A DNA stretch of 64,000 nt, taken from assembly GCA_030704615.1 (NCBI GenBank), contig CM060733.1, positions 28,212,001 to 28,276,000 of the forward strand, written 5' to 3'. Under the pieces are notes generated by a model. The model worked only from the letters and a program-made list of their open reading frames with translations, was not told where the DNA came from and did not search any database. The first letter of the stretch is position 1, and each line of letters begins with the position of its first letter. The position numbers and the translations under genes were made by a program. Positions 24,279 to 37,178 of the stretch are shown here, piece after piece. The DNA is from Takakia lepidozioides (taxonomy: Eukaryota > Streptophyta > Takakiopsida > Takakiales > Takakiaceae).

Positions 24279-24592
24279 GCTACCTGATCAGCGCAGAAAA
24301 AACTCTGTGAAAGGTTGCAAACCTCATTTCTCTGCACGAAAGTTGCGGACAACCTGATCTGTGCACCAAAGAGTGGAAGCCAAATTTGTTAGTGAAGATC
24401 CAGTGAAGAGGTACAAACAATAGCGGGAGAAAAACTCTCTACAGCAGTGGTCGTGATTGTCCATCTCTCAACAATCGTTCCTTCCTTCATGTTATCGTCC
24501 ATTTCTTGACTGTTCGTTGCGTTACCGTAGAGGGAATTTTGAATGTGGGCGTCAAACGAAACCCTACCAGTGTTGTTTTTGTGGACTCTAAG
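24279..24592. promoter_or_regulatory. Probable bidirectional promoter between MATE and CstF50
   Basis: Only 314 bases separate the divergent MATE ATG (24278, minus) and CstF50 ATG (24593, plus). A short motif, gttgc followed by cctgatc, occurs twice in the same orientation, at about 24273-24289 (overlapping the MATE start) and 24341-24359. No TATA box is obvious. The second gene is a housekeeping 3'-end processing factor. Confidence 0.5.
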
Positions 24593-27500
24593 ATGCGGGA
24601 GAGACTAGAGAGACACAAGGAGGAGGAGATGGGACCAGCGATGGAGCAGCAACTACACGAGCTTACGCTGCAGCGCCATGTCATGGCTCTAATAGTCGCA
24701 CACTTGCGCGATCATCATCTCACGCAGGTCTGTTCCAGTTCTTAAAGCTCACATCTCGGGATGCTTGAACTGTGGCAATGTAGACATTTACCTGCTAGCT
24801 GAGATTTCCGAAGCATACCCATACTCTGCACGTTCGTTTGTATTGAGTGTGTGAAACCATGCGGTTCGTGCTTATCCACATCTCAGCACTGTGAGGTTGA
24901 GAGTACCGATTGGGCCACAATGGGTGCCGAATTATTTCTAAATGGTTTCTGAGTAACATGGCCCACCATCTTAGGCTATGTTACTCCGACAAGCTCTTAG
25001 CCACATTTTCCTTCCGGCAAAGAAGGTCATCAGCATCCCCGCTCCACTCTCTTTCTCCCTTTTTGTCTGGAATTTTTTGTGAAACCAAACCACGTCTCAT
25101 TTTCCAATGCTGATTCATGTTGATGCAACTGTACTTGGATTAGAAAGCCGCCTGAAATATTTCTGTGTAATATCCGAGGTATTTTTGTTCCAACCTACAG
25201 CATCAGCGACATGCATTGTTAAGGATGAAGCAGGGTTGAAGCAGGGTTTTGGGGTTTTGGGCATTTTGTTCCCTTCAGCCCTTTGTCAGATAATAAGCCA
25301 AATGTGATATACAGGATCTGTAGTTTGCACCCGGTATGGGAGAGAGCAACCTTACTTAACTCTTGTGTTTGTATTGGGGGGAATATGTCGCAGGCTGCGA
25401 CATCAGTGGCAAATGCAGCCATGATCCCAATGCAAGTGGAGGCGCCCCCGAACAGGCTGTTGGACCTTGTGCGCAAGGTACTTCCCTTCTTGTTCTGCAC
25501 CCTCAATATGGTGCACTGTCCGTGTATCTCTGTTTCTTCTTCCAGAACATTCCTTTGGAACAGATCAATAGACAGTCACAGTTACTTGGCAGAGAAACAG
25601 GCAACTCAAATGTATCAGATACAGAGACTGTCCTCACAAGACTCTACTTGTCATAGCTCTGGCATATGCCTCACACACTCATATGGGTGGAACAAAGGAA
25701 TGTGTAAAATTTAAACAAAGCACTCGTTCAACTGTGCTATGCCATGGCTGTACCTTTATGTTGCACAATCGATCAGAGTGCATATGAAGGCAGTGTTTAT
25801 GAGGTGTGGATGGCAAATATCCAGTGTTGGTGATAAATATTTGGGTGGTCCATCTCATAGGTTAAGAGGATATACTCATGAGACATTTGCCGTAGCCTTG
25901 TGGTCATAGGTTAAGAGAGTTGGAACACAGGGCTTGGCTGTAGACAGGGAGGAGACCTCAAGGGGGGCTGCCCCTGTTGCTTCTGGTGACAAGGGAGGCA
26001 GCGCTGGTGGTGGAGCAACTCTAGCTGGCTATGGACCCCTGCCTACTCTCCCCAAAACATCCTTGGATTTCAGGTAAGAACTGTACCATACTTATTTCCA
26101 ATATTGCCATCAGGGGTTGGAATAGGGTCAAAGATGTCGAGTACCCTGGCATTCACACTTACAGGGAAAGTTCATAAGCAGTCAACTTTGTTTCTAAGTG
26201 AAAACTAGAGGTGATCTTGCGTGCATGGAATTTGTCGTATCAGCTGCATATTCAGTACCACTTTCTTTCTATACTCGTGAGGCCGAGTCTTGCCACCCTT
26301 GTACTACTAACCCCTTGTGTTGCTGATCTCTGGCCCTATTCCTCTGCCACCCCAATACCATTCTTCGTCCTTGTGTGGCATTCCTCTGCTTCATGGCAAG
26401 CTCAGCCACTAGCTTGGTTTTGTTCTTGTAAAGATCCTTATGTAGATGTCCATGCTGAAAAGCCCGTAGGAGCCACATCTGACCCTTCAGGAAACCCCAG
26501 AAGGCTGGGTTTGCAGGAAGAATTTCAACTATAGGCCTGAATATGAATATGATCTTGTTGCAGTTATAAGCTCAAATTCTGCTGGGTCTCAGGTTCTTCA
26601 CATGTGTGGGAAAAGAGATGGTCTGATAGAAGATTGGGGCAGCTCAGTGCAGGAAACCAAAGGCACTCCCAAGAATTTTGCAAAGCATGATTCACGACAT
26701 GTTTCGGAGCACAAGGTATGGAGGTGCATACCCCTTCCCCAAACAATTGTACATCTTACTGTGTCTCAGACAAAATGGGTGTGTAACAATACTTGCAGGA
26801 AAAATGTGTGTAGTCTCTCGGCATTTACTAATGTCTCTTTGACTCCCTATGTTACAACACTTCTCCTCATTCTGAAAGATCAGGGGCAAATTATAGTGTC
26901 TTTAGGCAGTCAGCTGTGATGACCCGCAGTTCTTAGCAGCCTGCATGAGTCGCACTGTCACCAAGCACTGTCTAGTATGTTCTCTCATACTATGGTAATT
27001 GCTTGGTTCTTTCCAAACTTGTTCCTAGTGCTTGGTGTCCTTGGGTCCCTTGACCCCCTCACCAAGATAGTGTCTGTTGCCTTCCACCAACAATACAATT
27101 CTTATTCTTTCTTTCTTTCTTTCGTTCTGTTTTTGTCTCTCTAGCTGGTTGAGCTCCTTGCCCATGTTATACACTTTCTTCTTCTTTCTCTCTCTACCCT
27201 GGTTGGCAAACTATACCAGGGCTCTGCAGCGTCAGTCACGATGAAGCATCTTGCATACTGGCTTGACAACTGCTTGTAGGATCAATATGTGAAGTGATTG
27301 GGGGGCTGATGAATTTGTGGTAGAATGTGGCACGGTGTGCACGCTTTAGCCCAGATGGGCGTCTGGTAGCCACTGGCAGTGCTGACACGTCTATCAAACT
27401 CTTTGAGGTAAGATGCCTCTCCCACAAAAGTCTTTTCTGCTGCTGTTGTTTATCATGCATTGCATATGGTAAGGGACATGAGTGGTGTCATCTCTGTTGC

Positions 27501-30500
27501 CACTCTACATGTGGACATAGCTTTTATTCAATACATGTAAATTGGAGTTGGCATCTGGTTTCAATTTCTATCTCAATTTATCTGTCCTTGATATTCACTA
27601 GGTGTGCTGGAGTTGTCATTCCATGATTACTGATCGTAACAGCTTTTACAGGACATGTTCGACTGTGGGGTCAAAAAAGAAAATGATATATTTTTCAGTT
27701 GAGCTGGACTTCAAGAGTACATTCTTGTTGTTGGTAGTATTTTGATAGTATAATGTGAAAATCTAAAAGATAACCTATCAACAAAAGCTGTTGCTACCTA
27801 TTGTAATGTTTTGGATAAATCATGCCTCAGGTGGAAAAGGTGCGGCAGATGATGACACCTGATGGAGCCACCCGTGATACCCCAATTCGTCCAGTTATCC
27901 GTACTTTTTATGATCATATGCAGGTCAGTCTTTTACAACAGACTTTGTTCTGTGGTTATGTTCCTGACGCACATATATACTACCTCTTCATTCTGCTTGC
28001 TCTTCTGAGCTGATTGTATGGTTTGGGAGGGCGCAGCCAATAAATGACTTGGATTTTCACCCACAGATGTCAATCCTGATATCAGGCGCCAAGGATCGCA
28101 CCATAAAGTACAGTTTCCAGTCCTCGCTTGTGCTCTGTTGGAGTTTATGCCAGCTTATATATGATAACTGTTGATTGGCACTCATGTACCAATCTTGATG
28201 ATCATGGCTGTTTAATGTGGTTCCTGGCAGGGAACTCCTATCATATGCCATTGAACCTGTGGCTGTAGAAGGGGGTTCAAACGCTGGTTCTGTAAACATG
28301 CAACCCTGTGTGAGGGCCCAGTTCCTTCAAGATGTTGACAGGGCTTATTGATGAGTGGTTTCCACCACATATTCACATTTCAAAGGCATATGCATTTTTA
28401 CCCATGCTTACACCATGAAGATACAGTTGTACTCATTCATCCATGCCTTCACACTTTGTGATTCTCAATTACCTGGCAGGTTTGCTGAGGGTCATACTTC
28501 TGGAACTTTGGCTGGTTCAGGTTCTTTGATTTTGCAAAGTCAGCAGCTCGGCGAGCCATTCGAGTTATCCAGGTCTGGTTTCTTCTTTCTGTTGAATGTT
28601 TCAAGTTGTATATTAGCACCACGCATTTGGGTTTGGATCAGAGTGAGACCTGTATACTCATCTGGTTGAGGTTCACAAACTTTTCGGGACTTACACATGG
28701 TAGTTCACTCTAATTCATCTCACGCCCTTTTTGTATTGAATTTGTACTCTGTCAGGAGCTATATGTTAGAGGTTCACTTGTAGTCTCATTCCATCATTAA
28801 TCTTGTCAACACGTACAAAAGAAAAACCGTGAAGGTGCTTCTCTGCTTGTTTATCATTAGATTGGAAGTCCTGCAAAGTCTGTGCTCATCCTTTGAGGTC
28901 ATTCCATTGGAAGTCCTGTAAGATTCAGTTACTTTCTCTCCCCTGTGTAATTGTGTGGTTGTGGCAGTAAAAGTGATGCTAAGTATGTTAAATTAACTTC
29001 ACGAGTTCTTGAATCTTCGCATATTTGGATAGAACATAAGTATTTGCTTGTTGTGGGATGCACATCAGTTAGCCTGATGGTTGATGGTGGATTGCAGGAT
29101 ACACATAATGTGCGCTCGGTGGCCTTCCATCCATGCGGCGACTACCTTCTTGCAGGTTCTAGCAAACCCTATTGGTTATTTTTCGCAGGAAATTCTTGTC
29201 AAATATCCTTTTGGTCAGGTGTAAAGGTTCGAAATACACCTCATTGTCTCCTTTGTATCATTCCAGCAGGCCTTAGCTTCCACATCGGTAATAATTGTGA
29301 ATGTTGGATGTCTGAACATGTGTGGACAATGCAGGAACCGATCACCCAATCGCCCATTTGTATGATGTGTCCACCTTTCAGTGCTACTTGTCCTCATCAT
29401 TGCAAGAATCCCATGTTGGGGGCTCCATCAACCAGGTAATCCATCTCCCTGTGCCATGCATTGTTGTTTGAGATTCTAGTACTGATTTAGAGGTCTCTGC
29501 AAACTACTTAGTTGTTTGAATTAAGGTTTCTTCTAATCCCGTTGACAATTAACAGTAATTTACAAAATTATTGGTGAGACATCTGAATTGTCCCTACGTA
29601 AATGGTGTTCTTGGTGGTTTTCTCAAGTACTTCTTGATTACAGCAATTCACAAGCAAGAATTTCATATTCATGGGAAATAAAACTGTGACAATCCAAAGC
29701 AGAGTTAGCTTCTTCTCTTACAGAGAGTGGATAGTACCAAGGTACCTGCACATCATATGAGATCTTTGAACTGTTCAGGGTATGAGCTTGGTGTCACTGA
29801 AGAACTGTACGACTACATCTACTAGTAGGCCGTGGTACCCCGACAGCCAGGAGAGTCGTACTCGAGGTGTTTGGATTAATAAGAACTGTTGACTGACAGA
29901 TACGGTACTCCACGAATGGGGGAATGTATGTGACGGCCAGCAAAGATGGGGGCATACGGATTTGGGATGGCTTGACTGCACGCTGTGTGCGTGCTATAAC
30001 TGGTGCCCATGGATCAGCAGAGGCAACTAGTGCTGCCTTTACCAAAGACCAGAGGTAAATCCTAGATCTAGAACCTGCACATGTCCAGAAGGGGCTTGAC
30101 AGTTGAAGGGCAATGGCAGAGCAGTCTTCTTTATGGTGTGACTAGAGCAAGTTTTTCACATTTTAGCTCATTTGATGGTTCTTTATTCTCCTCTGATTGA
30201 CTAATGGGACCAAATGTCTTGAGACCTTACACCTGATCAACGTATTTCTCATAGCCTGCACCAAACGCTCACCTATTAATGTTACTGTGGAACTCTTCAC
30301 AGGTATGTGTTATCGTGCGGTAAGGATTCACAAGTCCGACTATGGGATGTGGGCAGCGGGCGGCAGGTCAAATATTATCCAGGTGCCCAGCACCCTCAGA
30401 TGCGTTGCCAGGTGTGTCGTCTTTAACTTCTTCTCCTGGTCAATTCTCAAGAGAGTGATAGCCATTGGCTAGGTTGTCTTGCGCTGGAGGCATCTTGGAA

Positions 30501-30948
30501 GCTCCCAGCCAATTCGGCCCGGTGTTCTTTCTATCACTGTATCCTGTTTGGATTGCACTGTGTCATGAAGCCTGTCATGACTCTGAAGCATGGGAGCTGT
30601 CTTTGTTGTGCAGGCTGTGTTCAACCATACAGAGGAGTTCATTTTGTGTGTAGATGAGTCACACAATGAGGTCCATTCCTATCCTGTACTGTTTGCTCCA
30701 AGTTTGGCACTGATATATTCCCAAAAAGAAGCTGATAGGGTCGGAGGGGTTATGAGTACCATGACAAGGGTGTTATGCATGGGTATGTGCAGGTAGTGGT
30801 GTGGGATTCTCTTACAGGAGACATTGTGGGAAGATTTCCATCCAATCATGTGGGTGCACCCCGTTGGTTGGAACACTCTCCAAGTGAAGCTGCATTTGTG
30901 ACTTGTGGGTCAGACCGTTCCGTCCGCTTTTGGCGCGAAGCATTGTAG
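24593..30948 (+). CDS. CSTF50: Cleavage stimulation factor subunit CstF50 (WD-repeat)
   Basis: Fourteen exons join in frame to 456 residues (Arabidopsis 429): 24593-24727, 25394-25477, 25931-26073, 26643-26715, 27324-27407, 27831-27923, 28037-28107, 28521-28572, 29098-29155, 29335-29435, 29900-30054, 30303-30411, 30614-30670, 30793-30948. The start is the first in-frame ATG before ERLERHKEEEMG. The N-terminus (LIVAHLRDHHLTQ and PPNRLLDLVRK) is the family's dimerisation region, followed by a Gly/Ser-rich linker. WD40 blades follow: NVARCARFSPDGRLVATGSA, PVIRTFYDHMQ, DTHNVRSVAFHPCGDYLLAG, YVTASKDGGIRIWDG, YVLSCGKDSQVRLWD, ending FVTCGSDRSVRFWREAL. CstF50 works with CstF64 and CstF77 in mRNA polyadenylation in the nucleus. 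Residues 75-120 are longer and more Gly-rich than in Arabidopsis. Confidence 0.95.
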
Positions 30949-33044
30949 ACATCTGTAATGAATATTTCACCATCACCATCATTACCCCTAGGGTGCACAC
31001 CACTCACATCTTTTTCGCTGGTATGCCATGTCAAAGTAGTTGCAGTTTGTCTTGGACCCACGCAACTATGCAAACCATCTAGTTGCTTCAAGATTGGTTG
31101 GTTTGTGACAAGGCATGTACCTCACTAAGGCACGCGTTGTGACCCACCCATTCTCCCTTGTATTTTGAAGAGAGTGGGCAGCAAGGCTGCATCACTTCAA
31201 CATTCTGAGTCCTACTCTATGGGGGATCATGTATACAATGTCTATGGTGGCGCGTATTGCCCAAAAAATGTTACTGTAGCAGTGCACCTGTAAGTGGCAG
31301 ACACATTTCTGTCTTCTGACTAAGTTATCACCACATGCTGCTTTACTTGGTAAACCCTTTTGGGTTGTTTTGATTGGCATCAATGTGTCATGTGTTGGGT
31401 GGTCATGGATTTGGATCTCCATCTGTTTCAGTTTCTGCCCTCCTTGGGAGTGTAAGCTGGCCAAGGGGTGTTGCTCTATGGCAAGTAGATTTCTCCCTCA
31501 CTCAGCTGTGTTGCAACCCAGGACTTGCCAGCTTGAATGGGTTTGAAGAGTATGAAGTCTCTTGTCAGATCAACCAGGGAAGGACTTACCCATTTTAGTT
31601 GAATAACGATGAGGCTCTGCAAGCAGATATTTTATGCGAATCCAAGTGAGCTTTTGCAGTTCAACTCACCCATGGCTGAGGCGTAAGTGTAGAATCCATA
31701 CTTCAACAGTGTGCCCACCAATTCCAGGCTTGAAGAGGGCCCAAATACTGTGATAGGTTTTAGACAGGTGTCTAAAACCTTCTTGCATGCTGTACTCAGC
31801 AGTTACTGATTGGTTGTTCACATGAACCTTGTGATCTGAAGGTCCATCTGCTAACTTAATGTCAATCAGACATGGTTGAATGATGTTGGGAACTTGATGC
31901 AATTCAGAGAAAGATTATGCCAGAAGAGGTAAGGTGGCACTCAAATACAAACACAAAATGTGCACCTGGTTCTCAGAAACACATGAACAGTACGTTGCTG
32001 GGTTTTGGTAGGTATGACAGGACTTCAAGATGCTCATAAAGCCCATGATTTCATGCGCCTTTATGGCATATGTCTTCCCACCAAGCAAGCCTGCCACACA
32101 TGACTCGCATTCAAAGCTAAGTGCCCTTTGCCAGCTGTTGCATCACCTTTCAAAGGAAACACTCCCTAAATTTGCTCCTCAAGGGAATTTTACTCCGGGA
32201 ATGTAGCTTGGGTGATCTGGATTGGATTTCAGGGCACACACAAATTTAGCTTCCACAATGTGCTTGTCACGCACATTGGCGGCCCTTGTTTATTGCACTT
32301 GTGTCAGGATAGAGTTTCGGAAAGTTTGCACACGAATTTCCTTCAGAGAGGTTCCCGAGTGAAGTGTATGTTGCTCTTGGAGACTCACTGCACGCCCATC
32401 AAGGTAAGTACTATACTGCAGTTCTGGATTGTCTAGTAACCAACTTGCAGGAGGCTTTCCGTCCCCCCCTTTTTGTTTATTTGCTTATCTATGAAGTCTA
32501 CTGGGTTATTTTCCTGCGGTGAGTCTGTGTCGTGATCAGTTTTCATGCGTATGTCACTTCATATTTGAGAAGAAAAGCCAGCTATTCTAGCCCCAAAGTT
32601 ACAATGGCTTTTCAGGGGGGCATAAAAGGATACAATGCACTTACAGTACTTGCAGCCTGCATTGAGGCAACTTTGTAGCTCAAATCCTGGAAAGATTCCA
32701 ATATATACCTGAATTTGTAAGATCCAATATCACTTTATCTTAGTTGGGCAGGGAACCGGCAGTTTTAGTACACTAGAGAGAGGAGCCTGTACTGGCATTG
32801 GGGAGATGCAAGCAGATATCTGCACGTTCATATTGCCTGGCACCATAGCCAGACCTCCATCAGGCCTCAGCAGCCACTGTCGTACCCACACACCACTGCT
32901 GCACACTGCACAGCAACGCCCACAACTCGTCACTTTGAGACTAACAGAATCCAGCACCTAGACTGCCTGCTTCACTCTAAAAGTAGGTACTTCTCTTAAG
33001 GAGGACATTCCATGTTTCAGGAGTGACTTTTGATGTTTGATAGG

Positions 33045-33170
33045 TAGGATTTTTTTTTTGTTGTTGTTGTTGAAGAGCGGTCTCAGGCCCCTTACTAGTT
33101 ACACAGTGAGAGGAGAAAACAACCTCTTTCAAGGTAAGCTCGCCTCCAGTTGAAGAGCCGAGCACAAGGC
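33045..33170 (-). repeat. SINE-like repeat, copy 1
   Basis: After a T-run and a ttg microsatellite, this stretch shares caggcccctt, tgagaggagaaaa and aacctct with the stretch at 57.60 kb in the same order. The simple-sequence end lies to the left, so the element would read on the minus strand. Confidence 0.5.
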
Positions 33171-34336
33171 TCATGGAAGGGACGGGAGAAGATAATACTA
33201 CAGTTATAGTGTAGTTGTTCGTTCGATTGTAGAGGATGGTTTGTCGATTGTCAAGACCCCACATCATCTGATCCCTTGTTGACAAGTGTAGTGGCAAATC
33301 TCGAACATCTGTCTAGCCGCATGTCAAGTTCCAATCGACAAGTCCTTCTGGAGAGATGACACCATCTTGGTAACTCCATAGGCTAGAAACACCCATATCA
33401 TGACGCACCAAAGCAGTTAGCATAAGTTCAGTTACTTTAACCTTTAGCACCATGTACCATATCAATAGAAAGCCCTTCGCACAGGCCAAATTTGTCTAGT
33501 GGCAATAGCGTCCCATTCTCAATTTTAATGCCCTAAAATGGACAGTGGGGTGCAAGCTTGCATGTGGCCCACCTGAACGCTACTAAGCCTGTCTGTCGGT
33601 ACTTGGGCTTGTTACCGTTTTAGAAGGTAAAGATACTATTGCAAAGCTCTTTAGGTGCTCCATCATTTAATCTTAGTTGGAACAATTTTCAGTAGAGTTC
33701 ATCTACCTCGGATAATTTGAGTGTAATGCAAGGGTAATTCCTCTTTGGGTGTTTATCAGCCTATCATGTTGCCAAAAAATGGGTGCACCATGGTGGTAGC
33801 ACAATGGGTCCTGCACCACAATGGGCCTTCTACCCTAGCAGACTCCTCTTGACTTCAGAAGCTATTATTAGTGGAGCTAATTTCCTTATTAAGAGTGCTT
33901 GTCCCGCAATAAATTCCCACATAGATTGCGCAACAGTGGCAAAGAGAAGAAAGGAAGATTGTCTGTAGCCAGGTCGGTACCTACCTAGCATAATCTTTGT
34001 CATTTGCTTGTCATTTGTCTTACTATCTACAGCCATCATCCCAAGTTACTGAAATCCGAGCGGAGTAGTTTAGGTAGTTTGATAAAGCATAATATCCACA
34101 CTTATCTCTCTCGCACTGTAGAGCAGAGCAGGAGAGGACTCGAGAGGTCAGTAATGAGCGCATACTGTATACTCGTGGGTCCCGGAATCAAATTATGTCA
34201 GACTGAAAAGAGACATTCTCTGCACGCGCCAACACACCCATGTTCCACCTACACGTTTATGCTCTGCTCCCGTGTACGCCCTTCTCTTCCACTCCGCGCT
34301 GACATCAGGCCTGCTGTCTTATCTCTAAACTCTCAC

Positions 34337-34397
34337 CTCTAAACATGTCCTCAACTCTAAACACGTCCACCACTCTAAACACGTCCACCACTCTAAC
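34337..34397 (+). repeat. 18-base minisatellite, about three units
   Basis: Two exact units (actctaaacacgtccacc) occupy 34354-34371 and 34372-34389. A diverged unit precedes them and a partial one follows. Their role is unknown. Confidence 0.75.
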
Positions 34398-36185
34398 TTT
34401 ACCTTGAATTTCATGACAACGCTCTTCACAATCCAATTCACAACCCAAATGGTGGACTCGGGAGCCAATTTGGAAGGCTCACGAAGCTCACGAAGCTGCG
34501 AGGTTGCTGGTAACGAGACGAGGCCAAAAACTGTTTGCGGCCATTGCGGCTGTCACAGAAGCTGGCTGACAACTGGCGCCCCCTCTCTTTGTTAGACCTT
34601 CCCATCGTCCCCACCGCTAATAGCCGGTCGCGTCAGCGACGGCGTCGTAAGTTGCAACCACGGTTCACATCGCGGTTAAGCCGAAATTTGCGTGTAAAGT
34701 TCTATTTCTGCTTACGGGAAACTATGGTTAGGTGCGGGGTGACGTGGATGCATGAATTGCGAAGCGATGGCGGGAACTGACCGGGAACCGGCAGTGGCCG
34801 GTGGTGAGCGGGGTTGAGCAAGAAAGGGGGAGGTGCATGATTGGATGTCTCTAAGCCTACTCGCTCCGTGCAGAGACCTTCTCGCTCGCCCGCTTGCCTG
34901 CATGCCTGCTTGCCTTGCGGAGGAGCTGCGCGATTCAGATTGAAGAGCTTCGTCGGAATCTGCGTTTCGTTGGCTATGTAAGCATATTTTTCTTTCGTTG
35001 TCGAAGTCAGTCTGAGACTGATTCAACCTTCTCGGCTGGTTTTGCAATTTATTATAGCCCCTTTTATCCGGGGCTGGTTTAGAATGTTTTGTCCTGTTCT
35101 ACTCCCGCGCACTTGCTTTCGAAGGCTTGAATCAGAGGTCACAGACTCACAGTGTCTGTAGCTTGGGATTTATGTCGATGGTTGGATTCCTCGGGAAGGA
35201 ATGTCGTGACTGAGACCTTTTTCTTTGTTCGTGACTGAGATTGGTTTAGAGATTTAGAGGTAGATAATCTTAAGGAAAAGTTTTTCCGGGATTCTGTTTC
35301 TATCAGCGGTTGAGGTGGAGGTGCATTTCGTTATACTACTCTGGGAGTCTGCTTCCGGAGGCGATAAAGATTACAAGGGAAATCCTTGTATGTTTCTTGA
35401 AGCTGACTTCCTGGTGCTCCTTCTTCCGAATGGCTTGAACAATCATGTCATCTCGTCTCCTTGTGTTTGTAAGTGTGGAGATGTGTCGTAGACGAGGTCC
35501 TCTGTGAATGTAGCAAGAAGATTGATCTCGTTCAAGGTCCCGGATGTGGGAGGCGGATGGAGGTGTCAGTTGATAGTGCAACTTTAATGGGCAAACGCAG
35601 CGTATTTTAAGACGGAACTTCACGTCTTCCGGCTCTCTCGGCAGCTTGACCTGTTCTGCCTTCCTTCTGCCTTCGTTAAGGACGCGGTGACGGTTACGCT
35701 ATGGTGAAGTGGCGGATATGTGTAGGAACGTCACATGCAAGCGAGTGCTTTGTTAGGGAGGTTGTGTGAAGTCGCCAGCAATTGCATAGTGAAACTTAGC
35801 GATGTAATCTAAAGATGATGTCTGAGGACATGTGGCACAGGTGTTCTCATCAACTGTGCAGATTGAGTATCTGACAGTTGTGTTTGGCAGGAGTTCTGAT
35901 TACAATGTGTTGGATAAAGCTTTCAGAGTCTTGATTAGAGTTTTGATCACAATGTCCTGGATATCATGCAGGCTTCAGGGCATTGCCCACGGAACAAGGC
36001 GGCTACTCTGTCATATGTCTCAGGGGTGAGCATTTGAAGGCAGGTTTGGAAAGGTTGTTGATCTGGAACTCATTGAGCCAGTGAGTTCCGCTTAAAGCCA
36101 TTGCGCTAGAGGAGATCCTATGTCCATATAAGTACTGAAAGTGCAACTGCGCCTAAGAGGTGATTAGACTTCTCTCTAATCGGAT

Positions 36186-37178
36186 ATGCAGCGTTCCTCG
36201 GGTGCATTGCATACTGTAGTGCCCTCTGCTCAGAAACCTCCAAGGCCTCCCAGCAGAAACAGGGTATATCAGATGGAGACAGTTCTTCGAGATGAAGGCT
36301 GCTATAGAGATTTGGAGAAAGGCGACAAGGGACGGTGGCGGTTCAAGCCAGAGCAGGCGGTTCACTTGATTCCCGTAGTCTTATTGACCTGTCTGCTAGT
36401 TCTCTACATATGCTCTTCTGTACCATTTCATGGTGAGATTCTAAGTACTTGGTCCTTCCATTCGTTCTATTATTTTCTTCATATAGCCATCCCAACATCC
36501 CCACAGGACTTGGATTTCACTCATCTGCTTCATGATCTTCGACTGTGTACGCATGTGCTGAAATTGAAGTGTTTGGTACCGCATAAGGCCATATTCCGTT
36601 TTAGCGTTGTGTTAGTCAGACCTTGGTTCACATCAATTTTTTATTCAGTTTTTCGGGTTCTCTTTAAAGATGGTGTGTGGTTTAGATAGCAGACAGCTTC
36701 CTCCCATTTCCAAGTGCGTCTAGATCGGAAATGAGATCTGTTTTCCTTTCTCTTGAGTAATCCTGTGTTCAAATTGGACATAGTAGCCTACCTAGTGATC
36801 AGACATTCACGTCATCTTGGTTTAGAAATCTCAAAGTGTAGTCCTCACCTCTGGCAGAGTTTCATCGTTGACGAAAGGCTGTGGCTTGGAGTCTACACAG
36901 GTTTCTTTGTTCCACAGTGTTGCCATATCTGAGGTTGAGACTTCCTAATTTCTTACTCTGTTGGTTTTACAGGATCTGAATTGCCCGGTGATGGTGCAAA
37001 TCAGATGATTATTCAAAAGACGGTAGTGCCAGAGAGGCACTTGCAACAGGCAAACATACGGAGACTGGAGGAAGAGAGAATTCCCACATTGATGAATTAT
37101 GAGATAAGGGCTGACCTCCCTAACCATCCTTCCGACCTTCCAGTGATACCAGTTACACTGAGGGGTGCTACTACTTAA
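36186..37178 (+). CDS. Small single-pass membrane protein of unknown family
   Basis: Two exons (36186-36432 and 36973-37178) join through a split Gly codon to 150 residues. The N-terminal half is basic and Pro/Arg-rich (KPPRPPSRNRVYQ), followed by a mixed-charge stretch. One hydrophobic segment (HLIPVVLLTCLLVLYICSS) lies at about residues 60-78. The C-terminal half is hydrophilic and contains QQANIRRLEEERIPTL, a probable amphipathic helix. With the positive N-terminus this suggests a type II topology. Donor (tggtgagat) and acceptor (tttacag) are good. I do not recognise the family. A spliced 5' leader may start near 34.9 kb. Confidence 0.6.

Larger units (their letters stand above)
30949..36185. 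other. Long intergenic stretch with scattered repeats
   Basis: No frame here resembles a known protein. The first few hundred bases should be CstF50 3' UTR. A SINE-like repeat lies at about 33.05 kb and an 18-base minisatellite at 34.34 kb. The part from about 34.8 kb may be promoter and a spliced 5' leader of the next gene: it is less repetitive and has donor-like sites. Confidence 0.4.
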
